From Sphingomonas paeninsulae (GTDB lineage: Bacteria; Pseudomonadota; Alphaproteobacteria; Sphingomonadales; Sphingomonadaceae): DNA of 64,000 nt. A model generated the notes under the pieces. The model saw nothing but the letters and a program-made list of their open reading frames with translations, was not told the origin of the DNA and did not search any database. The position numbers and the translations under genes were made by a program. Of the stretch, positions 26,859-35,437 are shown one piece after another; the stretch's first letter is position 1, and the number at the start of each line of letters is the position of its first letter. The DNA lies in NCBI RefSeq assembly GCF_003660165.1, contig NZ_CP032828.1, forward strand, positions 620,001 through 684,000, in the 5' to 3' direction.

Positions 26859-27353
26859 CTAGCCGCCGATCCATGCAGCCAGTCGCCGGTGCGTGGCTGC
26901 ACTGAGTATCTCGATGATGCCGGCATCGGGGAGCAGAAAATAACCCGATCCGCCACCGTCGTTCCCCAGCAGTCTTTTGCCTCCCGTCTTTTCGATGTCG
27001 CGACAGAGGCTTTCGTCGTCGTCGCTCCAGTAGCAATAGTGATGTGCCCGTGTTTCGTCGGCATCGCTCCAGATTGTGCCTGGCACCGCTTCGATCAGCT
27101 CGACGCGCGGGTTCCCGCCGATCGAATGCGCGATATGAAGATCAAGGGTCTGCGGCTGGCCTTTGAGAACAAGGTCGAGGGTGACGAATCCGGCATCCTT
27201 CCAACGTACGTCGCGCCCTGCGGAAAGGGCATGTTTTGCCGATGCCATGTCGGCCACAACCAGTCCGATATGAGCGAATGTCGCGCGCGCCGTCAGCAGG
27301 GCGGTGGCTGAAGAAGGAGCCAGTTCTGGCCATTGGATAGCGCATATCGTCAC
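26859..27353 (-). CDS. VOC-fold (glyoxalase-like) protein
   Basis: Small VOC protein of 164 residues: FAHIGLVVADMASAKHAL opening motif, a central strand DLHIAHSIGGNPRVELIEAVPG, and SGYFLLPDAGIIEIL, as in methylmalonyl-CoA-epimerase-like and lyase-like members. The His in AHIG and the Glu in VELIE and IIEIL are candidate metal ligands. It is transcribed alone, divergent from the sulfotransferase operon. Reaction unknown. Confidence 0.75.
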   Translation of the reverse strand: MTICAIQWPELAPSSATALLTARATFAHIGLVVADMASAKHALSAGRDVRWKDAGFVTLDLVLKGQPQTLDLHIAHSIGGNPRVELIEAVPGTIWSDADETRAHHYCYWSDDDESLCRDIEKTGGKRLLGNDGGGSGYFLLPDAGIIEILSAATHRRLAAWIGG

Positions 27354-27414
27354 CGGCCATCCTTTAGCGCCACCCCGACGGATTCGTAAAACGCAAATGT
27401 GGTGGCGGGTTACT

Positions 27415-27463
27415 TGACAGTCGGGGCTGCAATCATAGAACAGTAAAACAACGAATTAAAACA
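27415..27463 (+). promoter_or_regulatory. Candidate promoter of the sulfotransferase operon with AAAAC direct repeats
   Basis: TTGACA at 27415-27420 and TAGAAC at 27437-27442 are separated by 16 bases, a plausible -35/-10 pair 68 bases before the start codon. Just downstream, AAAAC occurs twice with an 8-base spacer (27446-27463); the same AAAAC-N8-AAAAC arrangement is found at 21665-21682 ahead of the VOC/DUF1214 pair, so it could be a shared control element. Confidence 0.35.
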
Positions 27464-27509
27464 CTGACTGAGACTCGCGATAAAAGCGTCCGGTTGAATT
27501 GGAGACAGG

Positions 27510-28682
27510 ATGGCTGACAATTTCGCGCTCGATACGCTTATGGCGGAGGCGCAATCGCGTTCAGGTTTGGCTGACTTCGGCGACCCTGCATTTCGCGAGC
27601 CGGCTGCGATTTTTGCGCACTCGCTCGATGAGGAAGCAAACCTCAGCGCGCAGGGGCGAACGGGGATGCGCGAGACGGTGATTGGCTATCTTTGCGACCG
27701 GTTGAAGATGGAAGAATGGTATCGTCGCGTCCCCGAAATTGCCGACGAAGACCTTGGCGACCCGCTGGTCATTGTCGGTCTGCCGCGAACCGGGACCACC
27801 ATGCTATACCGTATGCTTGCGGCAGCCCCCGGCTTTGCCGTGCCGCTCCATTATGAAGCCGCATCGGTGTCGCCTGCGTTCAACTGGAACTTCGATCGCG
27901 CCGCCGACCCGCGCGTGGGCGTTGCTGAAACCCGGATCGCGGGAATGCTGGCAGCGGTGCCGGAAATTGCGTCGATCTATCCCTATGAGGCGCTGGCTCC
28001 CGAAGAGGATATCTACCTTTACGGCGCGTCGTTCGTCTCGACTTCGATGCAAAGTGTGGCTCGTGTGCCGAGCTATGAACGCTGGTTCGATACAGCCGAC
28101 AAGGCTCCCGCCTATCGCTATCTGATCCGCGCACTGAAACTGCTCCAGTGGCAGCGGAAACGGTCAGGCGCTCACCATGCGACACGCTGGCTGTTGAAGA
28201 CGCCCGATCACATCCACAGTCTGGATGCGTTGTTACAGGCGTTTCCGGGCGCGAAGATTATCCAGACGCACCGCGATCCGGTCGACACGATTCCGTCGAT
28301 CAGCAGCTTTATTCGCGCGCTCCACCGCCTGAGTGCCGCGACCGTCGATTCAGAGGGGCTGGGCCGCGAATGGTGCCGGATGTTTGCCCGCAGCATGAAT
28401 CATGCGGTCGAGGTTCGGGCAGCGCATCCCAACCATTTCCTCGATATCCTCTATGCCGACACCGTGGCCGATCCGCGCGGCGTGGCAGAGCGTGTATTCG
28501 CGTTTCTGGGCGAGGGTCTGGACGACGACGCATGGGCGGAAATGGGCAAATGGCGGGACGCCAACCAGCGTGAGGCGCGCCCGAGTCACCATTACACGCT
28601 CGAGGAGTTCGGCCTTTCGCCAGCCCATGTGAAGCACGCATTCGCCGATTACCGACAGAGCTTTTTAGGACTTGAGCCATGA
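27510..28682 (+). CDS. Sulfotransferase-fold protein
   Basis: Member of the PAPS-dependent sulfotransferase family, 390 residues. The 5'-phosphosulfate-binding loop GLPRTGTTML lies at residues 90-99 and the 3'-phosphate motif region around KIIQTHRDPVDTIPSISS. Such enzymes transfer sulfate to hydroxyl or amino groups; within catabolic clusters their role is not defined. Its stop overlaps the SDR start by four bases; the SDR in turn overlaps the metallo-hydrolase, and the CoA-transferase follows 29 bases later, so four genes form one operon. Confidence 0.88.
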   Translation: MADNFALDTLMAEAQSRSGLADFGDPAFREPAAIFAHSLDEEANLSAQGRTGMRETVIGYLCDRLKMEEWYRRVPEIADEDLGDPLVIVGLPRTGTTMLYRMLAAAPGFAVPLHYEAASVSPAFNWNFDRAADPRVGVAETRIAGMLAAVPEIASIYPYEALAPEEDIYLYGASFVSTSMQSVARVPSYERWFDTADKAPAYRYLIRALKLLQWQRKRSGAHHATRWLLKTPDHIHSLDALLQAFPGAKIIQTHRDPVDTIPSISSFIRALHRLSAATVDSEGLGREWCRMFARSMNHAVEVRAAHPNHFLDILYADTVADPRGVAERVFAFLGEGLDDDAWAEMGKWRDANQREARPSHHYTLEEFGLSPAHVKHAFADYRQSFLGLEP

Positions 28683-29458
28683 TCCTCGCGAACAAAGTTA
28701 CAATCATCAGTGGCATCGGTCCGGGCCTTGGCACTGCACTGGCCGAAATCGCGGCAGCCGAAGGGGCAAGCGTTGCAATATGTGCGCGGACACCGGCCAA
28801 ACTCGCCGCTTGCGAGGCCGCCATCGGTGGCTCGGCACGCGTTCTTTCAGTCCCCACCGATATTACCGACCCGGCGCAATGCGCGGCGTTTGCGGACAAG
28901 GTGATGGCTGTCTTCGGGCGCATCGATGTCCTGATCAACAGCGCCTATGTCACCGGCGAATATGGCCCGGTATTGAGTGTCGATCTGGACGAATGGCGAA
29001 AGGCGCTCGACGTCAATCTGTTCGGGACGATGAATATGACGCGGGCCGTGGTGCCGCATATGACCGCAGGCGGTGGTGGTTCCATCGTCAACGTCAACAC
29101 AAAGGTTGCGCGGATGCCGCAGGATACGCTGGGCGGATATGCCGTGTCGAAAGCCGCACTCCGCATGGCAACCACGCAACTTGCAAAGGAACTGCATGGG
29201 ACGGGGGTACGGATCAATTCGGCATTTCCTGGCTGGATGTGGGGCAAAACCGTCGCCGACGGGCTGCAAGAGGTCGCCGACCAGCGCGGCGTCAGCGTGG
29301 AACAGGTCCGTGACGAGATCGCCAAGGCCATCCCGATCGGACGAATGCCTGAGGACCGCGAGGTCGCAAAGGCGATCATCGCGCTCGCCTCCGACTATTT
29401 CACCGCGACGACCGGCGCGTGTGTGGATTTGTCCGGCGGTGAGTATATGCCGCTGTGA
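28679..29458 (+). CDS. Short-chain dehydrogenase/reductase, Thr at the catalytic Ser position
   Basis: SDR of 259 residues with cofactor loop SGIGPGLG and the catalytic pair YAVSK. The residue 13 positions before the Tyr, normally Ser, is Thr in NVNTKVA. Thr can support catalysis in some SDRs, so activity is not ruled out. INSAYVTG replaces the usual NNAG. C-terminal part ends in the usual GACVDLSGGEYMPL. Coupled on both sides by four-base overlaps. Probable alcohol/ketone oxidoreductase in the same pathway as its neighbours. Confidence 0.88.
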   Translation: MILANKVTIISGIGPGLGTALAEIAAAEGASVAICARTPAKLAACEAAIGGSARVLSVPTDITDPAQCAAFADKVMAVFGRIDVLINSAYVTGEYGPVLSVDLDEWRKALDVNLFGTMNMTRAVVPHMTAGGGGSIVNVNTKVARMPQDTLGGYAVSKAALRMATTQLAKELHGTGVRINSAFPGWMWGKTVADGLQEVADQRGVSVEQVRDEIAKAIPIGRMPEDREVAKAIIALASDYFTATTGACVDLSGGEYMPL

Positions 29459-30315
29459 CGGACGCTCTTTTGCGCTGGCAGATCGGTGATGTCCGCATCA
29501 CGCGCATTGCCGAAGGACAGATTGATTTGCCGAGCCAGATGCTGTTCCCGGCGTCGGATGCCGGTGAGCTGGCTGCGATGGACTGGCTGAAACCGCATTT
29601 CCTCAATGCCGACGGGACGTTGACGCTCAGCATTCACGCGCTGCTGATCGAAACCCCGGCACTGCGGATCGTGGTCGATACCTGCATGGGCAACGACAAG
29701 CCGCGGGAATATAGCGGCAACCTGCTTTCAACCGATTTTCTGGACCGGTTCCGCGCCTCGGGAGTATCGCCGGATATGGTGGACGTAGTGCTGTGTACGC
29801 ATTTGCACAGTGATCATGTCGGATGGAATACGATGTGGACCGGCGATCGTTGGGTGCCCACTTTCCCCAACGCCCGTTATCTGTTCGGTGCCAAGGAATA
29901 TGCGTATTGGAAAGACAATCCGCAGACGGACGACGACCGCGCCTTGTTTGCCGATTCATTGCTTCCCATTGTCGAGGCCGATTTGGCGGACTTCGTGGCG
30001 TGCAATCATTGTCTTTGTCCGGAGGTGTCGTTGCTCCCCACCCCCGGCCATACGCCCGGCCATGTCAGCGTGATGATCGAATCGCAGGGCCAGCGCGCGA
30101 TGATTACCGGCGATGCGACTCATCACCCCTGCCAGTGGACACGGACCGAATGGGCGTCGCTTGTGGATGTGGATGTCGCCGGCTCGACCGCAACGCGCAA
30201 ACATTTGTGCGAACAGTTCGCGGACGAACCTGTGCTCGTGATCGGCACGCATTATCCCGCACCGACGGCAGGCCATGTCGTGCGCGATGCCAGCGGATTT
30301 CGCTTCGTTGCGTAA
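29455..30315 (+). CDS. Metallo-beta-lactamase-fold hydrolase
   Basis: Zinc hydrolase of 286 residues. The HxHxDH motif is THLHSDHVGW (His116, His118, Asp120, His121), followed by a second metal-site His in PTPGHTPGH and Asp in TGDATHHP, and a terminal GTHYPAPTAGH. Resembles the lactonase/thioesterase-like branch; ester, lactone or CoA-thioester hydrolysis is possible. The start is a GTG at 29455 overlapping the SDR stop TGA. Confidence 0.88.
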   Translation: MTDALLRWQIGDVRITRIAEGQIDLPSQMLFPASDAGELAAMDWLKPHFLNADGTLTLSIHALLIETPALRIVVDTCMGNDKPREYSGNLLSTDFLDRFRASGVSPDMVDVVLCTHLHSDHVGWNTMWTGDRWVPTFPNARYLFGAKEYAYWKDNPQTDDDRALFADSLLPIVEADLADFVACNHCLCPEVSLLPTPGHTPGHVSVMIESQGQRAMITGDATHHPCQWTRTEWASLVDVDVAGSTATRKHLCEQFADEPVLVIGTHYPAPTAGHVVRDASGFRFVA

Positions 30316-30344
30316 GCCATTACTGACAACCTGAATTTCGAAAG

Positions 30345-32888
30345 ATGACAGAGGCTTCAGCCAGCGAACCGCGACGACTGCAAAAAAGAGGATGGCCGTC
30401 AGTGAATGTATCGAACGACCGCGACAATATAGCCAAAAACGCCGCACTCGCCGGTCTTCGCGTGGTGGATTTCTCCGTTCAGCGCACGGGCTCGCAGGTG
30501 AGCCAGTTGCTTGCCGATTTCGGGGCCGAGGTGATTCAGATCGAACCCAAAGGGGGCAGCCCCCTTCGTGCCGAGCGAGCGTGGCCGTTCTGGGGGCGGG
30601 GAAAGCGCAGTATAGAGCTTGATCTGAAGGATGCCGCCGACCTCGTAGTCGCGCAATCGCTTGCGGCCAACGCCGATATCGTGGTCGAGACGTTTCGCCC
30701 CGGTGTCGCCGACAGGCTCGGTATTGGTTATGCCACCCTGTCTGCACGGAACCCAGACCTCATATTTGCCTCGATCAGCGGTTTTGGCAGCGACGGGCCG
30801 CTTGCCGGGCTTCAGGGTTATGAAGCCGTTATCGCTGCAAAACTTGGCGTGTTCTGGGCGTTGACCGACATGGCGCCGATACCAGGACGGCCCGCATTTT
30901 GTTCGGCAGCTTATGCGTCCTATCCCGCCAGCCAACTGGCCTTGCAGGGCATTTTCGCGGCACTTCTGGCGCGTGAGAATGGCGGCGGCGGGCAGCATAT
31001 CGAAACGACGCTGGCGCAGGGTCTGACCGTCCACGACACATTCAACTGGTTCGCGCGCGTCGTGGCGACCCGTTATGGCGACGGCTTCAAACAAATGCCG
31101 CGCGTGCATGAAGGCGTGCCGACCGGCGACCTTTCGTTTCGGCTCCTGATTGCGCTGACCAAGGACGGGCGCTGGCTGCAATTCTCGCAGACCACGAACA
31201 AGCTGTTCCGGGCGATGATGAAGATGTTTGGCCTCGAATGGATGTTCGAAGATCCCAAATGGGAGAGCGCCCCGGCATTCGATAGCCACGAACAGCGCAA
31301 GGAGTTCTGGGAGCTGTTGTTGAATATCGTGCGGGGAAAGACGGCGGCAGAATGGGCTGCGCTATTCGATGACGATCCCAACGTATGGGCAGAGATGTTC
31401 AGGCGCGGCAGCGAGTTGCTCGACCATCCGCAAATGGTCTGGAACGATATGGTCGCGTCGGTCGATGTGCCGGATGGACCGCCGGTCCGTAACCTCGGCG
31501 CGCTTGTCCGAATGGAGGGCACGCCTGCCGTGGTCGATGGCATCGCTCCGGTTTCGGGTTTGCACGACGCCGCAATCCGCGCCGAGGCTGCATCGCCCAC
31601 TATGCCCGCGCCTGCTCCGACAAGTGCTGCCAACACCCCGTGCGCCGCGCCGCTCGCGGGTATCACGATCATCGAACTCGGCACTTATTATGCGGCCCCT
31701 TATGGTGCGACGCTGCTGGCCGATCTCGGCGCGCGGGTCATCAAGCTCGAACAGCTCGACGGCGATCCGCATCGTTTCATGCTGCCTTTCCCCGAGCTGG
31801 CGGGCATGAAAGTCCTGCAGGGCAAGGAAAGCGTGGCGGTCGATCTGTCGAGTGCAGAGGGCCGTGCCGTAGCACACAAGATCATCGCCGAAGCCGATAT
31901 CGTGCTTCAGTCCTTCCGCGCAGGGGTTGCAAAGCGGCTGGGTCTCGACGCTGACACGTTGATGGCGCTCAATCCCGGCCTGATCTACCTGAACGCGCCC
32001 GGCTATGGAGAGGACGGTCCATGCGGTCACCGGCCCGCCTTTGCGCCGACGATCGGCGCGTGTGCGGGCATGGCATGGCGAAATGCCGAAGCAACGATTC
32101 CAGATCGCGCGAATTTGACCCTCGACGAGGTCAAGGAGGTCGCGATCCGATTGAGCGCGGCCGTCATGGGCGTCGGCAATTCCGACGGATTGTCGAGCGT
32201 ATCGACCGCAACCGCCATGCTATTGGGTCTGGTCGCGCGTGCACGCGGGGCGGGTGGACAGCAAATGTTGACCTCTATGCTGTCGAGCACGGCGCACGCA
32301 TTGTCCGAAGTCATGATCGACTATGACGGTGCCCCGCCCGCGCCAACCGCAGATTCCGGCCTCCTCGGCTTTTCTGCGCTTTACCGGCTGTATCAGGCGT
32401 CGGACGACTGGGTGTTCCTGGCTGCGCCCAGCGCGCGTGAATGGGGTCGACTAATAGCGAGCCTGCCTGGTGGCGCAGCTTTGGCGAGCGATGCGCGCTT
32501 TGCATCGGTAGAGTCCCGTGCCGCAAACGACAGTCTGTTGTCCGAAGCGCTGGCCGCTATTTTCATCACGCAAACGGCCGACGAATGGGAAACGACATTG
32601 CGGGCGGCGGACGTCGCGTGCGTCAAATGCGCGCCCGGCCCGGTCGAGGCCAATTATCTCGATGAAGGCAGCGTCGGGCAGGTTCAGGGCTTCGTCGCCG
32701 CTACTACCCATCCGATACTCGATGAAATCCCGCGCCTTGCCGCACTCATCCGGTTTTCGCACTCGACCACCAAAGTCCGGGGCGCTGGCGTTTGCGGACA
32801 GGACACCGCCGCTGTCCTCGCCGAATTTGGTTATGCGGAGAACCATGTCTCCGAAATGGTCGGGGCTGGCGTGGTCCTTTGTGCATGA
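30345..32888 (+). CDS. Double-length class III (CaiB/BaiF) CoA-transferase
   Basis: 847 residues, twice the normal size, made of two family III CoA-transferase units. Unit 1 begins near residue 37 (LAGLRVVDFSVQRTG, FGAEVIQIEP), unit 2 near residue 437 after an Ala/Pro-rich linker (LAGITIIELGTYYAAPYG, LGARVIKLEQ). Both contain the FRxGVAxRLG signature (ETFRPGVADRLG and QSFRAGVAKRLG). The enzyme would move CoA between a donor thioester and an acid. Tandem fusion could give a pseudo-dimer in one chain, as the family normally forms interlocked dimers. Last gene of the sulfotransferase operon. Confidence 0.92.
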   Translation: MTEASASEPRRLQKRGWPSVNVSNDRDNIAKNAALAGLRVVDFSVQRTGSQVSQLLADFGAEVIQIEPKGGSPLRAERAWPFWGRGKRSIELDLKDAADLVVAQSLAANADIVVETFRPGVADRLGIGYATLSARNPDLIFASISGFGSDGPLAGLQGYEAVIAAKLGVFWALTDMAPIPGRPAFCSAAYASYPASQLALQGIFAALLARENGGGGQHIETTLAQGLTVHDTFNWFARVVATRYGDGFKQMPRVHEGVPTGDLSFRLLIALTKDGRWLQFSQTTNKLFRAMMKMFGLEWMFEDPKWESAPAFDSHEQRKEFWELLLNIVRGKTAAEWAALFDDDPNVWAEMFRRGSELLDHPQMVWNDMVASVDVPDGPPVRNLGALVRMEGTPAVVDGIAPVSGLHDAAIRAEAASPTMPAPAPTSAANTPCAAPLAGITIIELGTYYAAPYGATLLADLGARVIKLEQLDGDPHRFMLPFPELAGMKVLQGKESVAVDLSSAEGRAVAHKIIAEADIVLQSFRAGVAKRLGLDADTLMALNPGLIYLNAPGYGEDGPCGHRPAFAPTIGACAGMAWRNAEATIPDRANLTLDEVKEVAIRLSAAVMGVGNSDGLSSVSTATAMLLGLVARARGAGGQQMLTSMLSSTAHALSEVMIDYDGAPPAPTADSGLLGFSALYRLYQASDDWVFLAAPSAREWGRLIASLPGGAALASDARFASVESRAANDSLLSEALAAIFITQTADEWETTLRAADVACVKCAPGPVEANYLDEGSVGQVQGFVAATTHPILDEIPRLAALIRFSHSTTKVRGAGVCGQDTAAVLAEFGYAENHVSEMVGAGVVLCA

Positions 32889-32919
32889 GCAGCACAACCG
32901 ACCACGCGCCCTGTTCGCA

Positions 32920-33606
32920 TCAATCGTGGAAAATGGTCGCCTGATCCAGCGTCGCACGCACCGTCCGCGCGGCGTTTGCGGGGTGGGTTGTATCTTCATA
33001 GCCAAACGACAGGCCGAACAGCAGCAGCATATCCTCTGGCACCGCTAACTGGTCGCGGACCACATCGGCATAGTGACTGAGCGCGCCCTGTGCGCACGAC
33101 CCGAGACCCTGCGCGGTTATCGCCAGCATCAGCGACTGGGCATACATGCCGCAATCGGCCGCCTCGCGCATTCCGGCCCAGCGTGGCATGAAAATAAAGG
33201 CGGCGTGCGGCGCATCGAAGAATCGAAAGTTGCGCAGGAATGAATCGGTGCGGGCCGCCACGTCCTCGCGGGCCACACCGGTCGCCGCGAACAGCGCCTT
33301 GGCCGCACCGATCTGGCGGACGCGATATTCGCCGGGATAGCCGCCGGTCAGCGGAAAATCAGGGGACGGCTGAGCGCCGCTTTTCGCACGGTCGTACAAT
33401 GCGGTCCGCATCCGTTCTGCCGAATCGCCTGAGACGACGTGCACGACCCACGGCTGGACGTTGCAGTTCGATGGAGCCTGTTGCGCGGTTGCAAAGATGC
33501 TCTGGAGAGTGGCCGGGTCCACCGGACTTTGATCGAAGCCGCGCACCGACCGGCGCTCGTGCATCAACTGGTCCAGCGTCTCGAATTTACCCGGTGCGGC
33601 TTGCAT
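32920..33606 (-). CDS. Nitroreductase-family flavoprotein
   Basis: FMN-dependent nitroreductase fold, about 228 residues from the ATG at 33606 (GGAGA seven bases upstream). Motifs: HERRSVRGFD with the FMN-binding Arg pair, QQAPSNCNVQPW, and GLGSCAQGALSHY near the C-terminus. Members reduce nitro groups, quinones or enones, or act as dehydrogenases. Divergent from the nitronate-monooxygenase-like gene, with a TetR-type palindrome in between. Convergent with the CoA-transferase gene. Confidence 0.9.
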   Translation of the reverse strand: MQAAPGKFETLDQLMHERRSVRGFDQSPVDPATLQSIFATAQQAPSNCNVQPWVVHVVSGDSAERMRTALYDRAKSGAQPSPDFPLTGGYPGEYRVRQIGAAKALFAATGVAREDVAARTDSFLRNFRFFDAPHAAFIFMPRWAGMREAADCGMYAQSLMLAITAQGLGSCAQGALSHYADVVRDQLAVPEDMLLLFGLSFGYEDTTHPANAARTVRATLDQATIFHD

Positions 33607-33711
33607 TGCATGTCTCCATTTCATCGTGCGGCGCGTGTTCCGCGAGCATTTGTCACGGGCTCGTTGGTTCATCACGCCATGTTTCGCAACGCCCAATCCG
33701 ATTTTGGCTTG

Positions 33712-33734
33712 CATAGATAACGCCATTATCTATG
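33712..33734. promoter_or_regulatory. Palindromic operator in the nitroreductase/nitronate-monooxygenase promoter
   Basis: Perfect inverted repeat: CATAGATAA (33712-33720) and TTATCTATG (33726-33734) flanking CGCCA. The same core, AGATAA and TTATCT around TGGCG (the spacer's complement), lies 12 bases upstream of the tetR gene at 34758-35384. Repetition of a palindrome at a tetR promoter and at the adjacent divergent promoter is the usual signature of a TetR operator. Confidence 0.7.
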
Positions 33735-33825
33735 GTGAAACGCGAACTCAATACCGCAACCAGTTCGACTCGGTGGCTGAAACGACGCCGTTGAATTTCG
33801 ATTACGAAGAAAGTCGCAATAACTC

Positions 33826-34761
33826 ATGTCGATGCCAAAATTGTTCGAAGGTCGCCTGTCCGTACCGGTCATCGCCTCGCCGCTGTTCATCATCTCGCAG
33901 CCCGAACTGGTGATCGCCGAATGTCGCGCGGGCGTGGTCGGGTCGTTCCCGTCGCTGAACGCGCGCCCCTCTGGCACGTTTGAGGACTGGCTGAAGCGGT
34001 TGCGCAGCGAACTGACCGATCAGGACGCGCCGTTTGCGGTCAATCTGATCGTTCACCGCACGAACGAACGGCTCGAGGAAGATCTGGCGCTCTGCGTCAA
34101 ATATCAGGTGCCGATGGTCATCACTTCACTCGGGGCGCGGGTCGATCTCAATGAAGCGATCCACAGCTATGGTGGCCTTGTTTTCCATGACGTGATCGAC
34201 AATTTCTTTGCGCGTAAGGCCATTGAAAAGGGTGCGGACGGGCTTGTCGCAGTCGCAGCGGGAGCAGGGGGCCATGCCGGCACCATCTCACCTTTTGCGC
34301 TGGTGCAGGAAATTCGTACCTGGTTCGATGGCCCGCTGGCGCTTTCGGGGTCGATCTCGACCGGCGACGCAGTCGCAGCCGCGCGCGCGCTCGGTGCCGA
34401 TTTCGGCTATATCGGATCGGCATTCATCGCGACCGAGGAAGCCAATGCCGCGCCCGGTTACAAACAAATGATCGTGGACAGCGCCGCAGACGACATCGTT
34501 TACTCCAATCTGTTCACCGGTGTGCATGGCAATTACCTGAAGCCGAGCATCCTCGCCGCCGGTCTCGATCCCGATGCGCTAGCGGTCTCGGACCCGTCGA
34601 AAATGGATTTCGGCGCACTCACCGAAGGCACAAAGGCGTGGCGCGATATCTGGGGCTGCGGGCAGGGCATCGGCGCGGTCGAAAAAGTCGTTCCGGCGGC
34701 CGAACTCATCGCCCGTCTGGGCCGTGAATATCGCGCGGCGCTGGCACGGCTGGCCGCTTAA
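33826..34761 (+). CDS. Nitronate monooxygenase (2-nitropropane dioxygenase-like)
   Basis: FMN TIM-barrel oxidoreductase of 311 residues. N-terminal VPVIASPLFIISQPELVIAE, middle AAGAGGHAG (phosphate-binding loop with the catalytic-type His), and LGADFGYIGSAFIATEE. In this family members oxidise nitronates, but many paralogues act as enoyl reductases or other flavin enzymes, so the substrate is open. Convergent overlap of four bases with the tetR stop. Upstream sits the palindrome shared with that tetR gene. Confidence 0.9.
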   Translation: MSMPKLFEGRLSVPVIASPLFIISQPELVIAECRAGVVGSFPSLNARPSGTFEDWLKRLRSELTDQDAPFAVNLIVHRTNERLEEDLALCVKYQVPMVITSLGARVDLNEAIHSYGGLVFHDVIDNFFARKAIEKGADGLVAVAAGAGGHAGTISPFALVQEIRTWFDGPLALSGSISTGDAVAAARALGADFGYIGSAFIATEEANAAPGYKQMIVDSAADDIVYSNLFTGVHGNYLKPSILAAGLDPDALAVSDPSKMDFGALTEGTKAWRDIWGCGQGIGAVEKVVPAAELIARLGREYRAALARLAA

Positions 34762-35384
34762 GCCCGACGCTCACGCCGCGCTGCCGGTCCCAGCGCACTA
34801 TGGACGATCCGCCGGACCATATCCCGGCGGATCGTCTCGAACGACGGCGCATCACGCGTGAGTTTTCCCGCCATTTGCAGCGAGATAATCCCATGTAACG
34901 CGGCCCAGAACGTATAGGCCAGCAGTTCGGGATCGGTGTCCAGCGCCCCTTCGGCAACCATCGTTTCGACGTAGCGGATCATGTTCGCCCGCCCGCGCGC
35001 GTTGGCGGTATCCAGTTCGGGATACTGGCCGAATTCGGCCTGCGACAATTCGAAGATCAGGCGATAGGCTTCGGGGTTCTGAAACGCGAAGTCGACATAA
35101 GCATTGCCCACTTCGCGCGATCGTGACCAGATGTCGCCCGGTCCCTCCATCGCCGCCTCCAGACGGTCGGACAGCCGGTCGAACGCCGCCGTCCGCGCCG
35201 CCGCAAGGATCGCGTCCTTATTCTCGAAATAGCGGTATAGCGCGGTCGCACTCCACCCCAGAGCGCGCGCAATGCTGTGCATCGACACCCGTTCCATGCC
35301 CAGTTCGACGGCCTGCCGCTCGGCAACCCGCACGATCTTGTCGCGCGCTTCATGTATCTGGGTTTCGGTCAGCAGCACGGCCAT
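34758..35384 (-). CDS. TetR-family transcriptional regulator
   Basis: 208 residues; HTH at the N-terminus (VSMHSIARALGWSATALYRY, then FENKDAILAAARTAA) and a C-terminal helical domain with the WAALHGIISLQMAGKL segment common in TetR_C_33-type regulators. A palindrome lies just in front of its ATG and is repeated in the nitroreductase/nitronate-monooxygenase promoter, so it probably controls itself and those two genes. It is followed upstream by a CoA ligase on the same strand. Confidence 0.92.
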   Translation of the reverse strand: MAVLLTETQIHEARDKIVRVAERQAVELGMERVSMHSIARALGWSATALYRYFENKDAILAAARTAAFDRLSDRLEAAMEGPGDIWSRSREVGNAYVDFAFQNPEAYRLIFELSQAEFGQYPELDTANARGRANMIRYVETMVAEGALDTDPELLAYTFWAALHGIISLQMAGKLTRDAPSFETIRRDMVRRIVHSALGPAARRERRA

Positions 35385-35395
35385 TATACCGTGAT

Positions 35396-35412
35396 AGATA
35401 ATGGCGTTATCT
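35396..35412. promoter_or_regulatory. Second copy of the TetR palindrome, upstream of tetR
   Basis: AGATAA (35396-35401), TGGCG, TTATCT (35407-35412): inverted relative to the copy at 33712-33734, with 17 bases of shared sequence (ATAACGCCATTATCTAT on the minus strand). It sits 12 bases before the tetR start codon, suited to blocking its own promoter. Confidence 0.65.
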
Positions 35413-35437
35413 CATGAAAGCGAAAACTGCTTTTCCC

